DNA of 64,000 nt from Lautropia sp. (GCA_030530775.1 JAUMUG010000008.1:62001-126000), one strand, 5' to 3'; shown: positions 31,007 through 41,173, numbered from the stretch's first letter. The notes: a model not told the origin generated them from the sequence alone. Translations and numbers: made by a program.

Positions 31007-32808
31007 CTCTTCTTCTGAGGCGGCAGGTCGGTACAGACCCCCTCGAAGACTTCGGCGGCCATGCCGATCGATTCACCCAGGGTCGGATGCGGATGGATGG
31101 TGTGACCGATATCGGCAGCATCGGCACCCATTTCGATGGCGAGCGCGATTTCGCCGATCATGTCGCCGGCATGGGTGCCGACGATGCCGCCACCCAGCAC
31201 ACGGTGGGTTTCGGGATCGAACAGCAGTTTGGTGAAGCCTTCGTCACGCCCATTGGCCACGGCACGACCCGATGCGGCCCATGGGAAAACCGACTTGCCG
31301 AGCGTGACGCCCTTGGCCCTGGCTTCGTCTTCGGTGATGCCGACCCAGGCCACTTCCGGATCGGTGTAGGCCACCGACGGAATCACGCGGGCGTCGAAAT
31401 GTCGCTTCTGGCCGGCAGCGGCTTCGGCCGCGACGTGGGCCTCATGCACCGCCTTGTGGGCCAGCATCGGCTGACCGACGATATCGCCGATGGCGAAGAT
31501 GTGCGGCACATTGGTGCGCATCTGGGTGTCGACCTCGATGAAGCCGCGCTCTCCGACGGCCACACCGGCTTTTTCGGCATCGAGTTTCTTACCGTTCGGC
31601 GTGCGGCCCACCGCCGACAGCACGAGATCATAGATCTGCGGCTCAGCCGGTGCATGCTCGCCTTCAAAGCTGACCTCGATGCCTTCGGGTGTGGCTTCGG
31701 CGGCCGTGGTGCGGGTCCCGACCATCAACTTGCCGAGGCGTTTTTCGTTGAACTTCTGCCAGACCTTGACCATGTCGCGATCGGCACCGGCCATCACACC
31801 ATCCAGCATTTCGACCACATCGACCTTGGCTCCCAGAGTGGCATAGACGGTGGCCATCTCGAGGCCGATGATGCCACCGCCAATGACCAACATGCGCTTC
31901 GGCTTCTGGCGCAACTGCAGCGCGCCGGTCGAATCGACGATACGGTCATCCTGCGGCAGGAACGGCAGCCGCACCGGCTCGCTACCGGCGGCGATGATCG
32001 CCTGCCCGAAGCGTACCACCTGCTGCTTGCCGGTGGGTTGCTGGCCGCTGCCCTCGGTCAGATCCACTTCGAGGTGGTTCGGGTCGAGGAAGCGGCCATA
32101 ACCGCGCACGATCGTCACCTTACGACCCTTGGCCATGCCGGCCAAACCGGTGGTCATCTTCGAGACGACCCTGTCCTTCCAGCCACGCAGGCCATCCAGG
32201 TCGATCTCGGGTGCACCGAAGCGGATGCCGTGCGACTCGAAGCCCTTGACCTCCTCGACGACGGCTGCAGCATGCAGCAGCGCCTTGGACGGAATGCAGC
32301 CGACGTTCAAGCAGACACCGCCCAGCGTGGCATAGCGCTCGACCAACACCACCTTCATACCCAGATCGGCAGCCCGGAAGGCGGCGGAATAGCCGCCCGG
32401 GCCACCGCCGATCACCAGCATGTCGCATTCGACATCGGCGTGGCGGTCGGTGGTGGATACAGCCACAACGGCTGCCGGTTCGGCGGGAGCCTCGGCGGCA
32501 GCCGGGGTTGCCGCTGTCGCTGCCGGTGAAGCGGCCACTGGCACACTGGCCGATGCGGAAGCAGCGACGTCAGCCACTTCGATCACGGCGATCTCGGAGC
32601 CTTGCGACACCTTGTCACCCACCCCGACCTTCAGTTCGACGATCTTGCCGGCTGCGGAGGCCGGAATTTCCATCGATGCCTTGTCGGATTCGACCGTGAT
32701 CAGACTCTGCTCGATCGCCACCGTGTCACCGGGATCGACCAACACTTCGATGATCTCGACATCCTTGAAGTCGCCAATATCGGGAACCTTCAAAATAGTG
32801 GTAGACAT
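31003..32808 (-). CDS. lpdA: Dihydrolipoyl dehydrogenase (E3) with N-terminal lipoyl domain
   Basis: E3 of pyruvate dehydrogenase: reoxidises dihydrolipoamide with FAD and NAD+. 601 aa. The N-terminal lipoyl domain (1 to about 78) has its lipoylated Lys43 in [10 protein letters not shown]. An Ala/Pro linker (about 80-120) precedes the flavoprotein disulfide reductase core: [18 protein letters not shown], the redox disulfide [16 protein letters not shown]-binding [21 protein letters not shown], and the C-terminal catalytic dyad in HPHPTLGE. The lipoyl-E3 fusion is common in betaproteobacteria. It is the last gene of aceE-aceF-(HslV-like)-lpdA. The ribosome site GAGGAG lies upstream of the ATG at 32808. 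Confidence 0.96.
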   Translation of the reverse strand: MSTTILKVPDIGDFKDVEIIEVLVDPGDTVAIEQSLITVESDKASMEIPASAAGKIVELKVGVGDKVSQGSEIAVIEVADVAASASASVPVAASPAATAATPAAAEAPAEPAAVVAVSTTDRHADVECDMLVIGGGPGGYSAAFRAADLGMKVVLVERYATLGGVCLNVGCIPSKALLHAAAVVEEVKGFESHGIRFGAPEIDLDGLRGWKDRVVSKMTTGLAGMAKGRKVTIVRGYGRFLDPNHLEVDLTEGSGQQPTGKQQVVRFGQAIIAAGSEPVRLPFLPQDDRIVDSTGALQLRQKPKRMLVIGGGIIGLEMATVYATLGAKVDVVEMLDGVMAGADRDMVKVWQKFNEKRLGKLMVGTRTTAAEATPEGIEVSFEGEHAPAEPQIYDLVLSAVGRTPNGKKLDAEKAGVAVGERGFIEVDTQMRTNVPHIFAIGDIVGQPMLAHKAVHEAHVAAEAAAGQKRHFDARVIPSVAYTDPEVAWVGITEDEARAKGVTLGKSVFPWAASGRAVANGRDEGFTKLLFDPETHRVLGGGIVGTHAGDMIGEIALAIEMGADAADIGHTIHPHPTLGESIGMAAEVFEGVCTDLPPQKKR

Positions 32809-32831
32809 ATGCTCCTCGCTTCAGCCGTTTC

Positions 32832-33395
32832 TCAACGGATTTTCAGGGTATGAGTCCGGACAGATCCTCCGGAACTCTTGTCGAATTCGATACCGGCGCG
32901 CACGCCGGCCTCTGCCACCGTGGTGGCGTTCTTGGCACTGTCCCAGACGGCATGCATGGCACCCAGCGCGTAATTTCGTCCCGAACCAATCGCCCAGAAA
33001 CGGTCGAACTCGAAGACTTCGCGATAGGAATACACACCATAGACGCCCGAGGTGTTGGCGATAAGCGCTGTGATCTGCGAGGACTCGTAGGGATCGTCAT
33101 CCTCTTCCTTGGTATTGAGAAAGTACTTTTCCTTCAGCACCGAGTGGGCATGCAAAAAGGTATCGAAGATTGCGTCACGCGATCGAAAGCAAGGTTTTTC
33201 CATACTGCTCAAGACCCGTTTCAGCACGTCGAAATGCGCCGCGCTGCCCGACATGCCGATCAGCGAATCACCGATTCCGATGATTTTCTGTTGGGTATCG
33301 TCATCACTGCTGTAGCGAGTTTCACCGAAGGAGATCAACGAATCCGCCGCAATTGCGATCGAACGTCCCTTTCTCGCCACCACGATGGTCGTCAT
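32832..33395 (-). CDS. HslV-like Ntn-hydrolase (proteasome-family) protein
   Basis: 187 aa protein that after loss of Met begins TTIVVARKG, matching the HslV peptidase start TTIVSVRR. Thr1 would be the nucleophile; Asp17 (AIAADSL) is at the HslV position; a Lys follows at 36 after a 3-residue insertion (HslV Lys33). Later it shows GSAAHFDVL and WAIGSGRNYALGA, like the HslV GSGGPYA stretch. No HslU-like ATPase is nearby. The ATG at 33395 is fixed by the Thr1 requirement; the frame is open for 70 codons upstream. It sits between aceF and lpdA on the same strand (136 and 23 bases apart). The role is unknown: either a small peptidase/amidohydrolase or an inactive relative. Confidence 0.82.
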   Translation of the reverse strand: MTTIVVARKGRSIAIAADSLISFGETRYSSDDDTQQKIIGIGDSLIGMSGSAAHFDVLKRVLSSMEKPCFRSRDAIFDTFLHAHSVLKEKYFLNTKEEDDDPYESSQITALIANTSGVYGVYSYREVFEFDRFWAIGSGRNYALGAMHAVWDSAKNATTVAEAGVRAGIEFDKSSGGSVRTHTLKIR

Positions 33396-33531
33396 GGGTG
33401 TGCATCCAGTTGCCGGGGGCAGTTCTCGCCTGGACGATGGCTGCCCGCCACACTTCGAAAACCGACACATACGGGCCGGACGGGTCGTATCGGCAACGAC
33501 CGCCGGTCCATACGCATGCCGGTGCGCCGCG

Positions 33532-34902
33532 TCAGAGCATGACCCGACGGAAATCCGCCAGCACCTGTGCCAGATAAGCGGCAAAGCGTGCAGCTGCCGC
33601 ACCATCGATGACCCGGTGATCCCAGGACAACGACAGTGGCAGGATCAGCCGGGGCACGAAGACGCCCTTCTTCTCGTCCCAGATCGGACGCTGCGCCGAA
33701 CGGCAGACGCCGAGGATCGACACCTCGGGGGCATTGATGATCGGCGTGAAATAGGTGCCACCGATACCACCCAGGCTGGAAATCGAGAAGGTGCCTCCCT
33801 GCATGTCGGACGGCGCCAGCTTGCCTTCGCGGGCCTTTTTGGCCATCTCGCTCATTTCGGCGGCAATCTCGATGACCCCCTTCTTGTCGGCATCCTTGAC
33901 GACCGGCACCACCAGCCCATTGGGCGTATCGGCTGCAAAGCCGATATGGTAGTAGTTCTTGTAGACCAGCGTTTCGCCGTCGAGCGAGGCATTGAACTCG
34001 GGAAACTTCTTGAGCGCGGCCACCGATGCCTTGATCAGGAAGGCCAGCATCGTCAGCTTGACGCCGGACTTGGCGTTCTCGGCATTGAGCTTGACACGGA
34101 AGGCTTCCAGATCGGTGATGTCGGCATCTTCGTGGTTGGTGACGTGCGGAATCATCACCCAGTTGCGATGCAGATTGGCACCCGATATCTTCTTGATGCG
34201 CGACAGCGGCTTTCTCTCGACCGGGCCGAATTTCTCGAAATCGACCTTCGGCCAGGGGATCAACCCCAGCGCGGTACCATCGGCACCACTGGCGGACGCT
34301 GCCGGCGCTCCCGAAGCGCCATCGGCCAACAACCGCTTGACGTGCCCCTTGATGTCATCGAGGGTGATGCGTTCCTTGGGTCCCGTGCCCTTGACGGTGT
34401 TCAGATCCACCCCCAACTCTCGCGCAAACAGGCGCACCGAGGGTGAGGCATGCGGCAGCACCTCGATGACGCCGTCGCCGATTTCGGCCGGCACCGGCGG
34501 GGTGCGCACGACCGAACCCGGCGCAGGCTCCGCCGCTGCCACCGGTTGCGTGGCCGAAGCGCTGGCGGCCGGCTGTGCCCGTGGTGCAGGTGCACTGAGC
34601 TGCTCCGCCGGCGCCGGCGCTGCCTGTGCAGCAGGTGAAGGGACTGCCGCCGCGCCACCACCGGCCGAGGTTTCCATCTTGCCGAGCACGGAGCCCTTGG
34701 ACACCTTGTCGCCCAGTTTGACCGTCAACGACACGATACGCCCCGCAGCCGAGCTGGGGATCTCCATCGATGCCTTGTCGGATTCAACCGTGATCAGGCT
34801 CTGTTCGGCGGCAATCTCGTCTCCGTTGTCGACGAGAATCTCAATGACTTCGACATCGGAGAAATCGCCGATGTCGGGTACGACAATATCAATCTGGCTC
34901 AT
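33532..34902 (-). CDS. aceF: Pyruvate dehydrogenase E2, dihydrolipoyl acetyltransferase
   Basis: Core acetyltransferase of pyruvate dehydrogenase. 456 aa. One lipoyl domain (1 to about 75; Lys43 in [10 protein letters not shown]), an Ala/Pro linker (about 80-145), a peripheral-subunit-binding domain (about 150-188; SPSVRLFARELGVDL), a second linker, and the catalytic domain (about 225-456) with the active-site HxxxDG motif in SWDHRVIDGAAAARF. E2 proteins here often have two or three lipoyl domains; with a single one, the extra lipoyl domain on lpdA may compensate. It starts 93 bases after aceE. That gap contains hairpin-forming sequence. Confidence 0.96.
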   Translation of the reverse strand: MSQIDIVVPDIGDFSDVEVIEILVDNGDEIAAEQSLITVESDKASMEIPSSAAGRIVSLTVKLGDKVSKGSVLGKMETSAGGGAAAVPSPAAQAAPAPAEQLSAPAPRAQPAASASATQPVAAAEPAPGSVVRTPPVPAEIGDGVIEVLPHASPSVRLFARELGVDLNTVKGTGPKERITLDDIKGHVKRLLADGASGAPAASASGADGTALGLIPWPKVDFEKFGPVERKPLSRIKKISGANLHRNWVMIPHVTNHEDADITDLEAFRVKLNAENAKSGVKLTMLAFLIKASVAALKKFPEFNASLDGETLVYKNYYHIGFAADTPNGLVVPVVKDADKKGVIEIAAEMSEMAKKAREGKLAPSDMQGGTFSISSLGGIGGTYFTPIINAPEVSILGVCRSAQRPIWDEKKGVFVPRLILPLSLSWDHRVIDGAAAARFAAYLAQVLADFRRVML

Positions 34903-34944
34903 GGCAACGTATCGTCTTCGACTCTGTTCGTTGTTCCCTGCCCG

Positions 34945-34986
34945 TAGAGATCCGCACCCGCCGTCGGCGGCGGATGCGATCGCATC
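34945..34986. repeat. Hairpin and perfect palindrome in the aceE-aceF gap
   Basis: ATCCGC...GCGGAT with an inner GCC/GGC pairing (about 34949-34975) overlaps a perfect 14-bp palindrome, GATGCGATCGCATC (34973-34986), ten bases past the aceE stop. No T-run follows. It could tune E1:E2 expression by attenuation or mRNA processing. Confidence 0.45.
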
Positions 34987-34995
34987 ACGGGCCTG

Positions 34996-37728
34996 TCAGG
35001 CAAAGGCCGGATCGGCCTTCTCGGGGTTGATCCCATAGCGCTGGATCGCCTCGGCCACCTTGGCCAGCGGTACGGTCCCCTCCTTGGCCAGGGCACGCAG
35101 CGCAGCCACCGCCACGAAGTGGCGATCGACCTCGAAATGCTCGCGCAGCTTGTAACGGAAGTCCGAACGGCCGAAACCGTCGGTTCCCAGCACCGTGTAC
35201 TGTCGGCCTGCCGGAATGTACGGCCGGATCTGGTCGGCATAGAGCTTCATGTAGTCGGTCGAGGCGATCACCGGACCTTCATGTCGTTCGAGCAGCTGCG
35301 TCACATAGGGTACGCGCTGTTCCTCCGTCGGGTGCAGCAGGTTCCAGCGCTCGACCGCCATGCCGTCACGGCGCAGCTCGGTGAAGCTGGTGGCACTCCA
35401 GATGTCGGAAGCGACGCCCCAGTCCTGCTCCAGCAGTTTGGCGGCTTCGATCACTTCGCGCAGGATCACCCCCGAGCCGAGCAGCTGAACACGCGGCTGC
35501 TTCTTGCCTTTGCCTTGGTCGGCGGCAGAACCTTCCGACAGCAGGTACATGCCCTTGACGATGCCTTCCTCGTCGCCTTTCTTCAGACCGGGATGCGCGT
35601 AGTTCTCGTTCATTACCGTCAGGTAATAGAACACGTTTTCCTGCTTCTCGACCATCCGCACCAGGCCGTGCTGGATGATGACGGCCAGTTCATGTGCGAA
35701 GGTGGGATCGTAGGAAACGCAGTTGGGGATGGTCAGCGACATGATGTGACTGTGCCCGTCCTCGTGCTGCAGCCCCTCGCCGTTCAGCGTGGTACGGCCC
35801 GAGGTACCGCCCAGCAGGAAACCACGCGCCTGCATGTCCCCGGCGGCCCAGGCCAGATCGCCGATCCGCTGGAAGCCGAACATCGAGTAGAAGATGTAGA
35901 ACGGCAGCATCACCAGGTTGTTGGTCGAGTACGAAGTGGCTGCGGCGATCCACGAGCAGAAGGCGCCGGCTTCGTTGATGCCCTCTTCCAGAATCTGGCC
36001 ACTGGCATCTTCCTTGTAGTACATCACCTGATCCTTGTCGACCGGGGTGTACTTCTGGCCTTCGGGCGCATAGATGCCCAGCTGACGGAACATACCCTCC
36101 ATGCCGAAAGTGCGCGCCTCGTCCGGCACGATCGGCACGACACGGCGACCTACGGTCTTGTCACGGATCAGCAGGGTCAGCATCCGTACAAAGGCTTGGG
36201 TAGTGGAAATCTCGCGGCCTTCGGCAGTTGGATCGAGCAGCGGCTGGAAGGCCGACAGGGCGGGCACCGTCAGTTGCTCGTCGGCATGCAGGCGACGGGC
36301 CGGCAGATACCCACCCAGCGCTTTGCGCCGCTCATGCATATACTGCATTTCGGGCGAATCTTCGGCCGGACGATAGAAGGGAACGTCAGCCAGCTGATCA
36401 TCTGGGATCGGAATATTGAAACGATCGCGCATGCCACGGATGCTGTCGATGTCCAGTTTCTTCAGCTGGTGGGTCGGGTTCTTGCCTTCGCCGGCGTAGC
36501 CCATGCCATAGCCCTTGACCGTCTTGGTCAGGATCACGGTCGGCTGATGCTGGGTGCTGACGGCCGAATGGAAGGCGGCATATACCTTGTGCGGATCATG
36601 GCCACCGCGGTTCAGACGCCAAACGTCCTCGTCGGTCATGCGCGAGACCATCTCGAGCAGCTTGGGATGCTTGCCAAAGAAGTTCTTGCGCACGAAGGCG
36701 CCGTCATTGGCTTTGTAGGTCTGATACTCGCCATCGACGGTTTCCATCATGATGCGGCGCAGCGTGCCATCGGTGTCGCGCGCCAGCAGCTTGTCCCAGT
36801 ACGAGCCCCAGATCAGCTTGATGACCTTCCAGCCGGCACCGCGGAAATCACCTTCCAGTTCCTGGATGATCTTGCCATTGCCACGTACCGGACCGTCGAG
36901 ACGCTGCAGGTTGCAATTGATGATGAAGATCAGGTTGTCGAGCTTCTCCCGAGCAGCCAGACCCAGCGCACCGCGCGACTCCGGCTCGTCCATCTCGCCG
37001 TCGCCGCAGAACACCCAGACCTTGCGGTTGGCCGTGTCGGCCAGACCACGGGCCTGTAGGTACTTCAGAAAGCGTGCCTGGTAGATCGCCATCAGCGGAC
37101 CCAGACCCATCGACACGGTCGGGAACTGCCAGAAACCCGGCATCAGTTTCGGGTGCGGATAGGACGGCAGCCCCTTGCCATCGACCTCCTGACGGAAATG
37201 GTCGAGCTGTTCTTCGGTCAGGCGGCCTTCCATGTAGGCACGGCCATAGATGCCTGGCGCCGTGTGTCCCTGAAAATAGATCAGATCGCCACCGTGGCCT
37301 TCGCTGGGCGCATGCCAGAAGTGGTTCATGCCGGTGCCGATCATCGTGGCCAGCGACGCGAAGGACGCGATATGGCCACCCAGACCACCGCCATCGGGCG
37401 GATCGATCTTGTTGGCGCGCACCACCACCGCCATCGCATTCCAGCGGATGAAACTGCGGATGCGCTCTTCGAAGGCGACATTACCGGGATGAGGCGCTTC
37501 GAGCCGTGCCGGGATGGTGTTCACATAGGCGGTGGTCGCCGAATAGGGCAGATCACTGCCGGCGCGGCGAGCCTCATCGAGCAACTGCTCCAGCAGGAAA
37601 TGCGCGCGCTCCGGCCCCTCGCGCTCGATGACCGCATTCAATGCATCGATCCACTCACGTGTTTCGATGGGATCGGCGTCGGCCGACTCCGTTACATCGT
37701 TGGACAAATTCTCGGGGACTGCAGACAT
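34996..37728 (-). CDS. aceE: Pyruvate dehydrogenase E1, homodimeric type
   Basis: Thiamine-diphosphate enzyme that decarboxylates pyruvate and acetylates the E2 lipoyl group. 910 aa (E. coli 887). Visible: HIASFASLATMIGTGMNHFW, GLGPLMAIYQARFLKYL, the ThDP/Mg motif GDGEMDEPESRGAL near residue 241 ending in IINCNLQRLDGPVRG, and the C-terminal VLGTDGFGRSDFR. AGGAGG sits at good spacing before the ATG at 37728. It heads the operon and is divergent from the PAS kinase gene, with a promoter and an operator-like palindrome between. Confidence 0.97.
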   Translation of the reverse strand: MSAVPENLSNDVTESADADPIETREWIDALNAVIEREGPERAHFLLEQLLDEARRAGSDLPYSATTAYVNTIPARLEAPHPGNVAFEERIRSFIRWNAMAVVVRANKIDPPDGGGLGGHIASFASLATMIGTGMNHFWHAPSEGHGGDLIYFQGHTAPGIYGRAYMEGRLTEEQLDHFRQEVDGKGLPSYPHPKLMPGFWQFPTVSMGLGPLMAIYQARFLKYLQARGLADTANRKVWVFCGDGEMDEPESRGALGLAAREKLDNLIFIINCNLQRLDGPVRGNGKIIQELEGDFRGAGWKVIKLIWGSYWDKLLARDTDGTLRRIMMETVDGEYQTYKANDGAFVRKNFFGKHPKLLEMVSRMTDEDVWRLNRGGHDPHKVYAAFHSAVSTQHQPTVILTKTVKGYGMGYAGEGKNPTHQLKKLDIDSIRGMRDRFNIPIPDDQLADVPFYRPAEDSPEMQYMHERRKALGGYLPARRLHADEQLTVPALSAFQPLLDPTAEGREISTTQAFVRMLTLLIRDKTVGRRVVPIVPDEARTFGMEGMFRQLGIYAPEGQKYTPVDKDQVMYYKEDASGQILEEGINEAGAFCSWIAAATSYSTNNLVMLPFYIFYSMFGFQRIGDLAWAAGDMQARGFLLGGTSGRTTLNGEGLQHEDGHSHIMSLTIPNCVSYDPTFAHELAVIIQHGLVRMVEKQENVFYYLTVMNENYAHPGLKKGDEEGIVKGMYLLSEGSAADQGKGKKQPRVQLLGSGVILREVIEAAKLLEQDWGVASDIWSATSFTELRRDGMAVERWNLLHPTEEQRVPYVTQLLERHEGPVIASTDYMKLYADQIRPYIPAGRQYTVLGTDGFGRSDFRYKLREHFEVDRHFVAVAALRALAKEGTVPLAKVAEAIQRYGINPEKADPAFA

Positions 37729-37767
37729 GCCAAAAACCTCCTCCTGGCGCAGTTTTTTACCGATTGC

Positions 37768-37795
37768 ATTCTAAGTAGCATTGGGGGGAAAGCAA
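37768..37795 (-). promoter_or_regulatory. Probable aceE promoter
   Basis: Read on the minus strand: TTGCTT (37795-37790), a 16-base spacer, TAGAAT (37773-37768). The -10 box lies about 40 bases upstream of the aceE ATG. The flanks are A+T-rich. Confidence 0.5.
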
Positions 37796-37826
37796 GATTA
37801 TTTTTTTCGACGAACAAGATGGGTTC

Positions 37827-37844
37827 TCATATTATGAAATATGA
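37827..37844. promoter_or_regulatory. Palindrome TCATAT-N6-ATATGA upstream of aceE
   Basis: Perfect 6-bp arms around a 6-base A+T-rich centre, about 32 bases upstream of the aceE -35 box and between the divergent genes. Position suggests a binding site for an activator or repressor of pyruvate dehydrogenase; the divergent FixJ-type regulator is an obvious candidate (inference). Confidence 0.45.
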
Positions 37845-38098
37845 TCCGATGGTTTGGCTGCATCGACTGTGCTTGAGCTGAAAGAGGCCGCAGGACAGCA
37901 GGAAAAACCCCGACGATCCCGCGGTCTCTCCTTGTGCGCATCCGGCCACAATGGCTCTGCAGCCCGCAACCGCTCCGCCACTCCACGGTCTGTCTGCCGC
38001 CCATTCCGTCAGCCCGCATCCTCTGCGCCGCCCAACCAGCCCGTCTCGCCCATCGCCCGCCTCCCGTTCAACCACCCCGCCCGCTCGATCGTCCTGCA

Positions 38099-41000
38099 AT
38101 GAAAGCTGCCGAAACCCGGGATGCCGCCAGTACCGATACCGCCTTCGATGATCAGAAACCACCACTGCCGGCACCGCGCAACGCCGAAGAAGCATCCGCC
38201 TGGCGCACCTGGCGCTTTCTGGGTATGGCCCATGTGGCGGGGCTGATGATCTTCATCGTCATGATGGCCGGCTTCCTCTGGTATGTCAGCACGATCGAAC
38301 AGCAGGAGCGACGCAGCGCCCTCACCCGGGATGCCGACTGGGCGCAACAGACCCTGAAGCTGTCGCTGCGCGAATTGCAGGACAATCTGTCACGCCTTGC
38401 ACCATTGTGGCTGGCCAGCCAGACCCTGCCGGCCTTGATCGACGGCAGTGCCCAGAGCCCTGATCGCTTCATGGAGGGGTCGCCGCCGGTACTCTATCTG
38501 GCCCTGAGCCGCCCCGACGGCAAGCTGTCCTCGGTCTATCCGGGCGCCGGCGTGCTGGTAAGCCATACGCTCGAAGCCGGCGACATCACACAAGCCGGCA
38601 GTGCCACGCTGTTGCCGGGTTTCGAACGCTCCCGACCTGATTCGGCCCGCCAAAGCGCGTTCCAGAGCAGCCGCCAGTCCTGGCAGCCGAGTTTCTCCCG
38701 CCCCCTGCTGATTCCAGGTGGCGAAGTGGTGACCGAACTCTACCTGCCCATCATACAGGGCCGGCGCCTGACCGGCATTCTGATCGCCGGCATCGGGCTC
38801 GACCGATTGCTGCAGACTGCCGTGCCCGCCAATGTGAGCGCCAAATACCGCTTCAGCATCATCGACGCCCACGACAACACCCTGGTGAGCACCACCTCGA
38901 ACCGGCGTATCGATCCGCGCGCCAGCCATCTCTTGCCCCTGCGCCCGCCCGGCAGCGGTCTGCAGCTGCGTGCGGCGCCCTATATGGACGATGCGCCGGG
39001 ACTGGCCGAGCGGCTGACCCAGCTTGGACTGTTCACACTGTCGCTGACATCGATCCTGTCGCTGATCCTGCTCTGGCGCAGCGCCCACGACCGCTTTCAT
39101 ATCGAGGCCGAGCGGGATCGGCTGTTTCTGCTGTCGCAGGACGTGTTCTGCGTGATGCGCCCGGATGGCACACTGGTGCGTGGCAATCCGGCCTTCGTCG
39201 ATTATTTCGGCAACGATACGGCCGACACCCGCTTCTGGGAGCACGTGCATCCGGACGACCGTGCCGACACCATCCAGACGCTCGCCTCCACCGATGAACG
39301 CATCGGTCCACTCGAATGCCGGGTCCGCTATCGCAACGCCTGGCGCTGGCTCAGCTGGTCGATCAGCGTCGATCGGCGTTCTCCCGAATCTCTGCGCTAT
39401 GCAGTCGCCCACGACATCACCAGCCGCAAGCACATCGAACACGCACTGACCACCGAAACCACCTTCCGACGGGCCATGGAGGACTCGATCAGCACCGGCA
39501 TGCGGGTCATCGATCAGGATGGCAGGATCACCTATGTGAACCGTGCCTTCTGCAAACTGCTCGGCTTCGAAGCCGAAGAGCTGATCGGCCAGCTACCGCC
39601 CTATCCTTACTGGATACCCGAGGAATACGAGCTCTCGCTGACCTATATCAATCTGATCATTTCGGGGCGTGCACCCCATTCGGGTATTCAGACCCGCGTA
39701 AGGCACAAGGATGGTCGGATCATCGATGTCCGGATCTACGTCTCACCGCTGATCGACGATCAGGGACAGCAGGCCGGCTGGATGGCCTCGGTCACGGACA
39801 TCACCGAACCCAACCGGATCCGCGCCGAATTGAGCGCCGCCCAGGAACGTTTCAACACCGTGCTCAACGAACTGGGCTCGGCGGTCTCGGTGGCCTCGAT
39901 CGACCCTCAGCCCGAAGGCGATCGCCCATGGCGCGCAAATGCCGCTTGCTCCACCATGCCCAGCGCCCCGGCCCCGACGGCAGCAACCGGCACCCTGTAT
40001 CAGGCCGTCGACACGGCGTTTCGAGTCTCTCCAGCGATCCAGACGCCGGCCACCATGGCCGACGCCGCCATCACGCCGGGTGATTCCGGACCACCAGCGA
40101 TACATGATGACGCCGTTCTCGATCCGCCCCCCGAAGCCAAACCTGCACTGCTGTTCTGCAACCGGCAGTATCGTGCCTTGTTCGGCGAACACATCGAGGG
40201 TCATCTGGCGTTGCTCAAGGGATGGCCGTCCGAAGATCACTGGGTCGGCGAAGAGGTGCACGTTCCTGCAATCGACCGCTGGTTCGAGGTACGCGTCCAG
40301 TTGATCCGCTGGGTGGACGGCAAGACGGCGCAGCTGGTCGTGGCCACCGACATCACCGCGCTACGCCCGATCTGGGAGCAGCAGAAGCAGCAACAGGAGC
40401 AACTGCAGCAGACCTCACGCCTGGTGACGATGGGCGAAATGGCCTCATCGATCGCCCACGAGCTGAATCAGCCACTGACCGCCATCAGCAACTACAGCCA
40501 AGGGCTGGCCAAGCGCCTGCGTCAACCCACCGGCATCGAGCCCGAGGTGTTTTCCGAGACGCTCGACAAGATCGCCCGTCAGGCCCAGCGTGCCGCGGCG
40601 GTCATCCGCCGGGTGCGGGACTTCGTCAAGCGCAATGTCTCCGAGCAGCAGGCGGTCACGGTGGACAGCATTCTGACCGAAGCACTGGGTCTGGCGGAGA
40701 TCGCCGCCAAACGCTATGGAGCGGCGATTTCGATCGACGTGCAGCCGAATCTGCCGTTACTGCTGGCCGACCGGATTCTGATCGAACAGGTGCTGCTGAA
40801 TCTATTGAAGAACGCCATCGACGCCATGCGCGGCCACCCGCATCCGGCCCTGACCCTCGAGGTCTCGGCCAACCAGGGACAGGTCGAATTCTCGGTGGCC
40901 GACCAGGGCCCCGGGCTGGCCGAAGAGATGCAGACCAGGGTATTCGAGCCTTTCTTCACGACCAAGCCCGAAGGCATGGGCATGGGCCTGAACATATGCC

Positions 41001-41173
41001 GTTCGATCATAGAATCGCATGCCGGCCGGCTGTGGGTGGAGCCCAACCAGCCGCATGGTTGCATTTTCCGTTTCACTTTGCCGGAATACGTGCCCGATTC
41101 GTCGATAATAGTCGGGGGCACACCCGCATGGACATCCGAATCCCAGGAGACCGACGATAGCCCGAACACCTGA
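38099..41173 (+). CDS. PAS-domain sensor histidine kinase (FixL/TodS-like transmitter)
   Basis: Membrane histidine kinase, 1024 aa from the ATG at 38099. First helix about residues 45-65; an extracytoplasmic sensor domain of about 240 residues; second helix about 309-326. Three PAS regions follow (about 344-450; 456-575, including ISTGMRVIDQDGRITYVNRAF; and 580-745). The third is split by a roughly 80-residue Ala/Pro/Thr-rich insert. The transmitter has an H-box, IAHELNQPLTAI, near 786, an N-box NLLKNAIDAM near 901, and G boxes DQGPGL and GMGMGLNICRS. It is paired with the FixJ-type regulator 242 bases downstream and divergent from aceE, an arrangement known in several Burkholderiales. The signal is unknown. 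Confidence 0.9.
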   Translation: MKAAETRDAASTDTAFDDQKPPLPAPRNAEEASAWRTWRFLGMAHVAGLMIFIVMMAGFLWYVSTIEQQERRSALTRDADWAQQTLKLSLRELQDNLSRLAPLWLASQTLPALIDGSAQSPDRFMEGSPPVLYLALSRPDGKLSSVYPGAGVLVSHTLEAGDITQAGSATLLPGFERSRPDSARQSAFQSSRQSWQPSFSRPLLIPGGEVVTELYLPIIQGRRLTGILIAGIGLDRLLQTAVPANVSAKYRFSIIDAHDNTLVSTTSNRRIDPRASHLLPLRPPGSGLQLRAAPYMDDAPGLAERLTQLGLFTLSLTSILSLILLWRSAHDRFHIEAERDRLFLLSQDVFCVMRPDGTLVRGNPAFVDYFGNDTADTRFWEHVHPDDRADTIQTLASTDERIGPLECRVRYRNAWRWLSWSISVDRRSPESLRYAVAHDITSRKHIEHALTTETTFRRAMEDSISTGMRVIDQDGRITYVNRAFCKLLGFEAEELIGQLPPYPYWIPEEYELSLTYINLIISGRAPHSGIQTRVRHKDGRIIDVRIYVSPLIDDQGQQAGWMASVTDITEPNRIRAELSAAQERFNTVLNELGSAVSVASIDPQPEGDRPWRANAACSTMPSAPAPTAATGTLYQAVDTAFRVSPAIQTPATMADAAITPGDSGPPAIHDDAVLDPPPEAKPALLFCNRQYRALFGEHIEGHLALLKGWPSEDHWVGEEVHVPAIDRWFEVRVQLIRWVDGKTAQLVVATDITALRPIWEQQKQQQEQLQQTSRLVTMGEMASSIAHELNQPLTAISNYSQGLAKRLRQPTGIEPEVFSETLDKIARQAQRAAAVIRRVRDFVKRNVSEQQAVTVDSILTEALGLAEIAAKRYGAAISIDVQPNLPLLLADRILIEQVLLNLLKNAIDAMRGHPHPALTLEVSANQGQVEFSVADQGPGLAEEMQTRVFEPFFTTKPEGMGMGLNICRSIIESHAGRLWVEPNQPHGCIFRFTLPEYVPDSSIIVGGTPAWTSESQETDDSPNT

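Larger units (their letters stand above)
37729..38098. other. Divergent control region aceE / PAS kinase
   Basis: 370 bases. It holds the aceE promoter and palindrome listed separately. The frame of the kinase gene is open upstream to 37934, but residues before the ATG at 38099 are Pro/Arg/Ser-rich and noncoding in character. Confidence 0.6.

Noticed and set aside
30223-32529. Plus-strand open frame of 768 codons
   Set aside because: It runs antisense through lpdA, whose motifs are intact; the His/Gln/Asp-rich composition is a GC-rich shadow.
35119-37059. Plus-strand open frame of 646 codons
   Set aside because: Antisense to aceE; no family motifs and no ribosome site.
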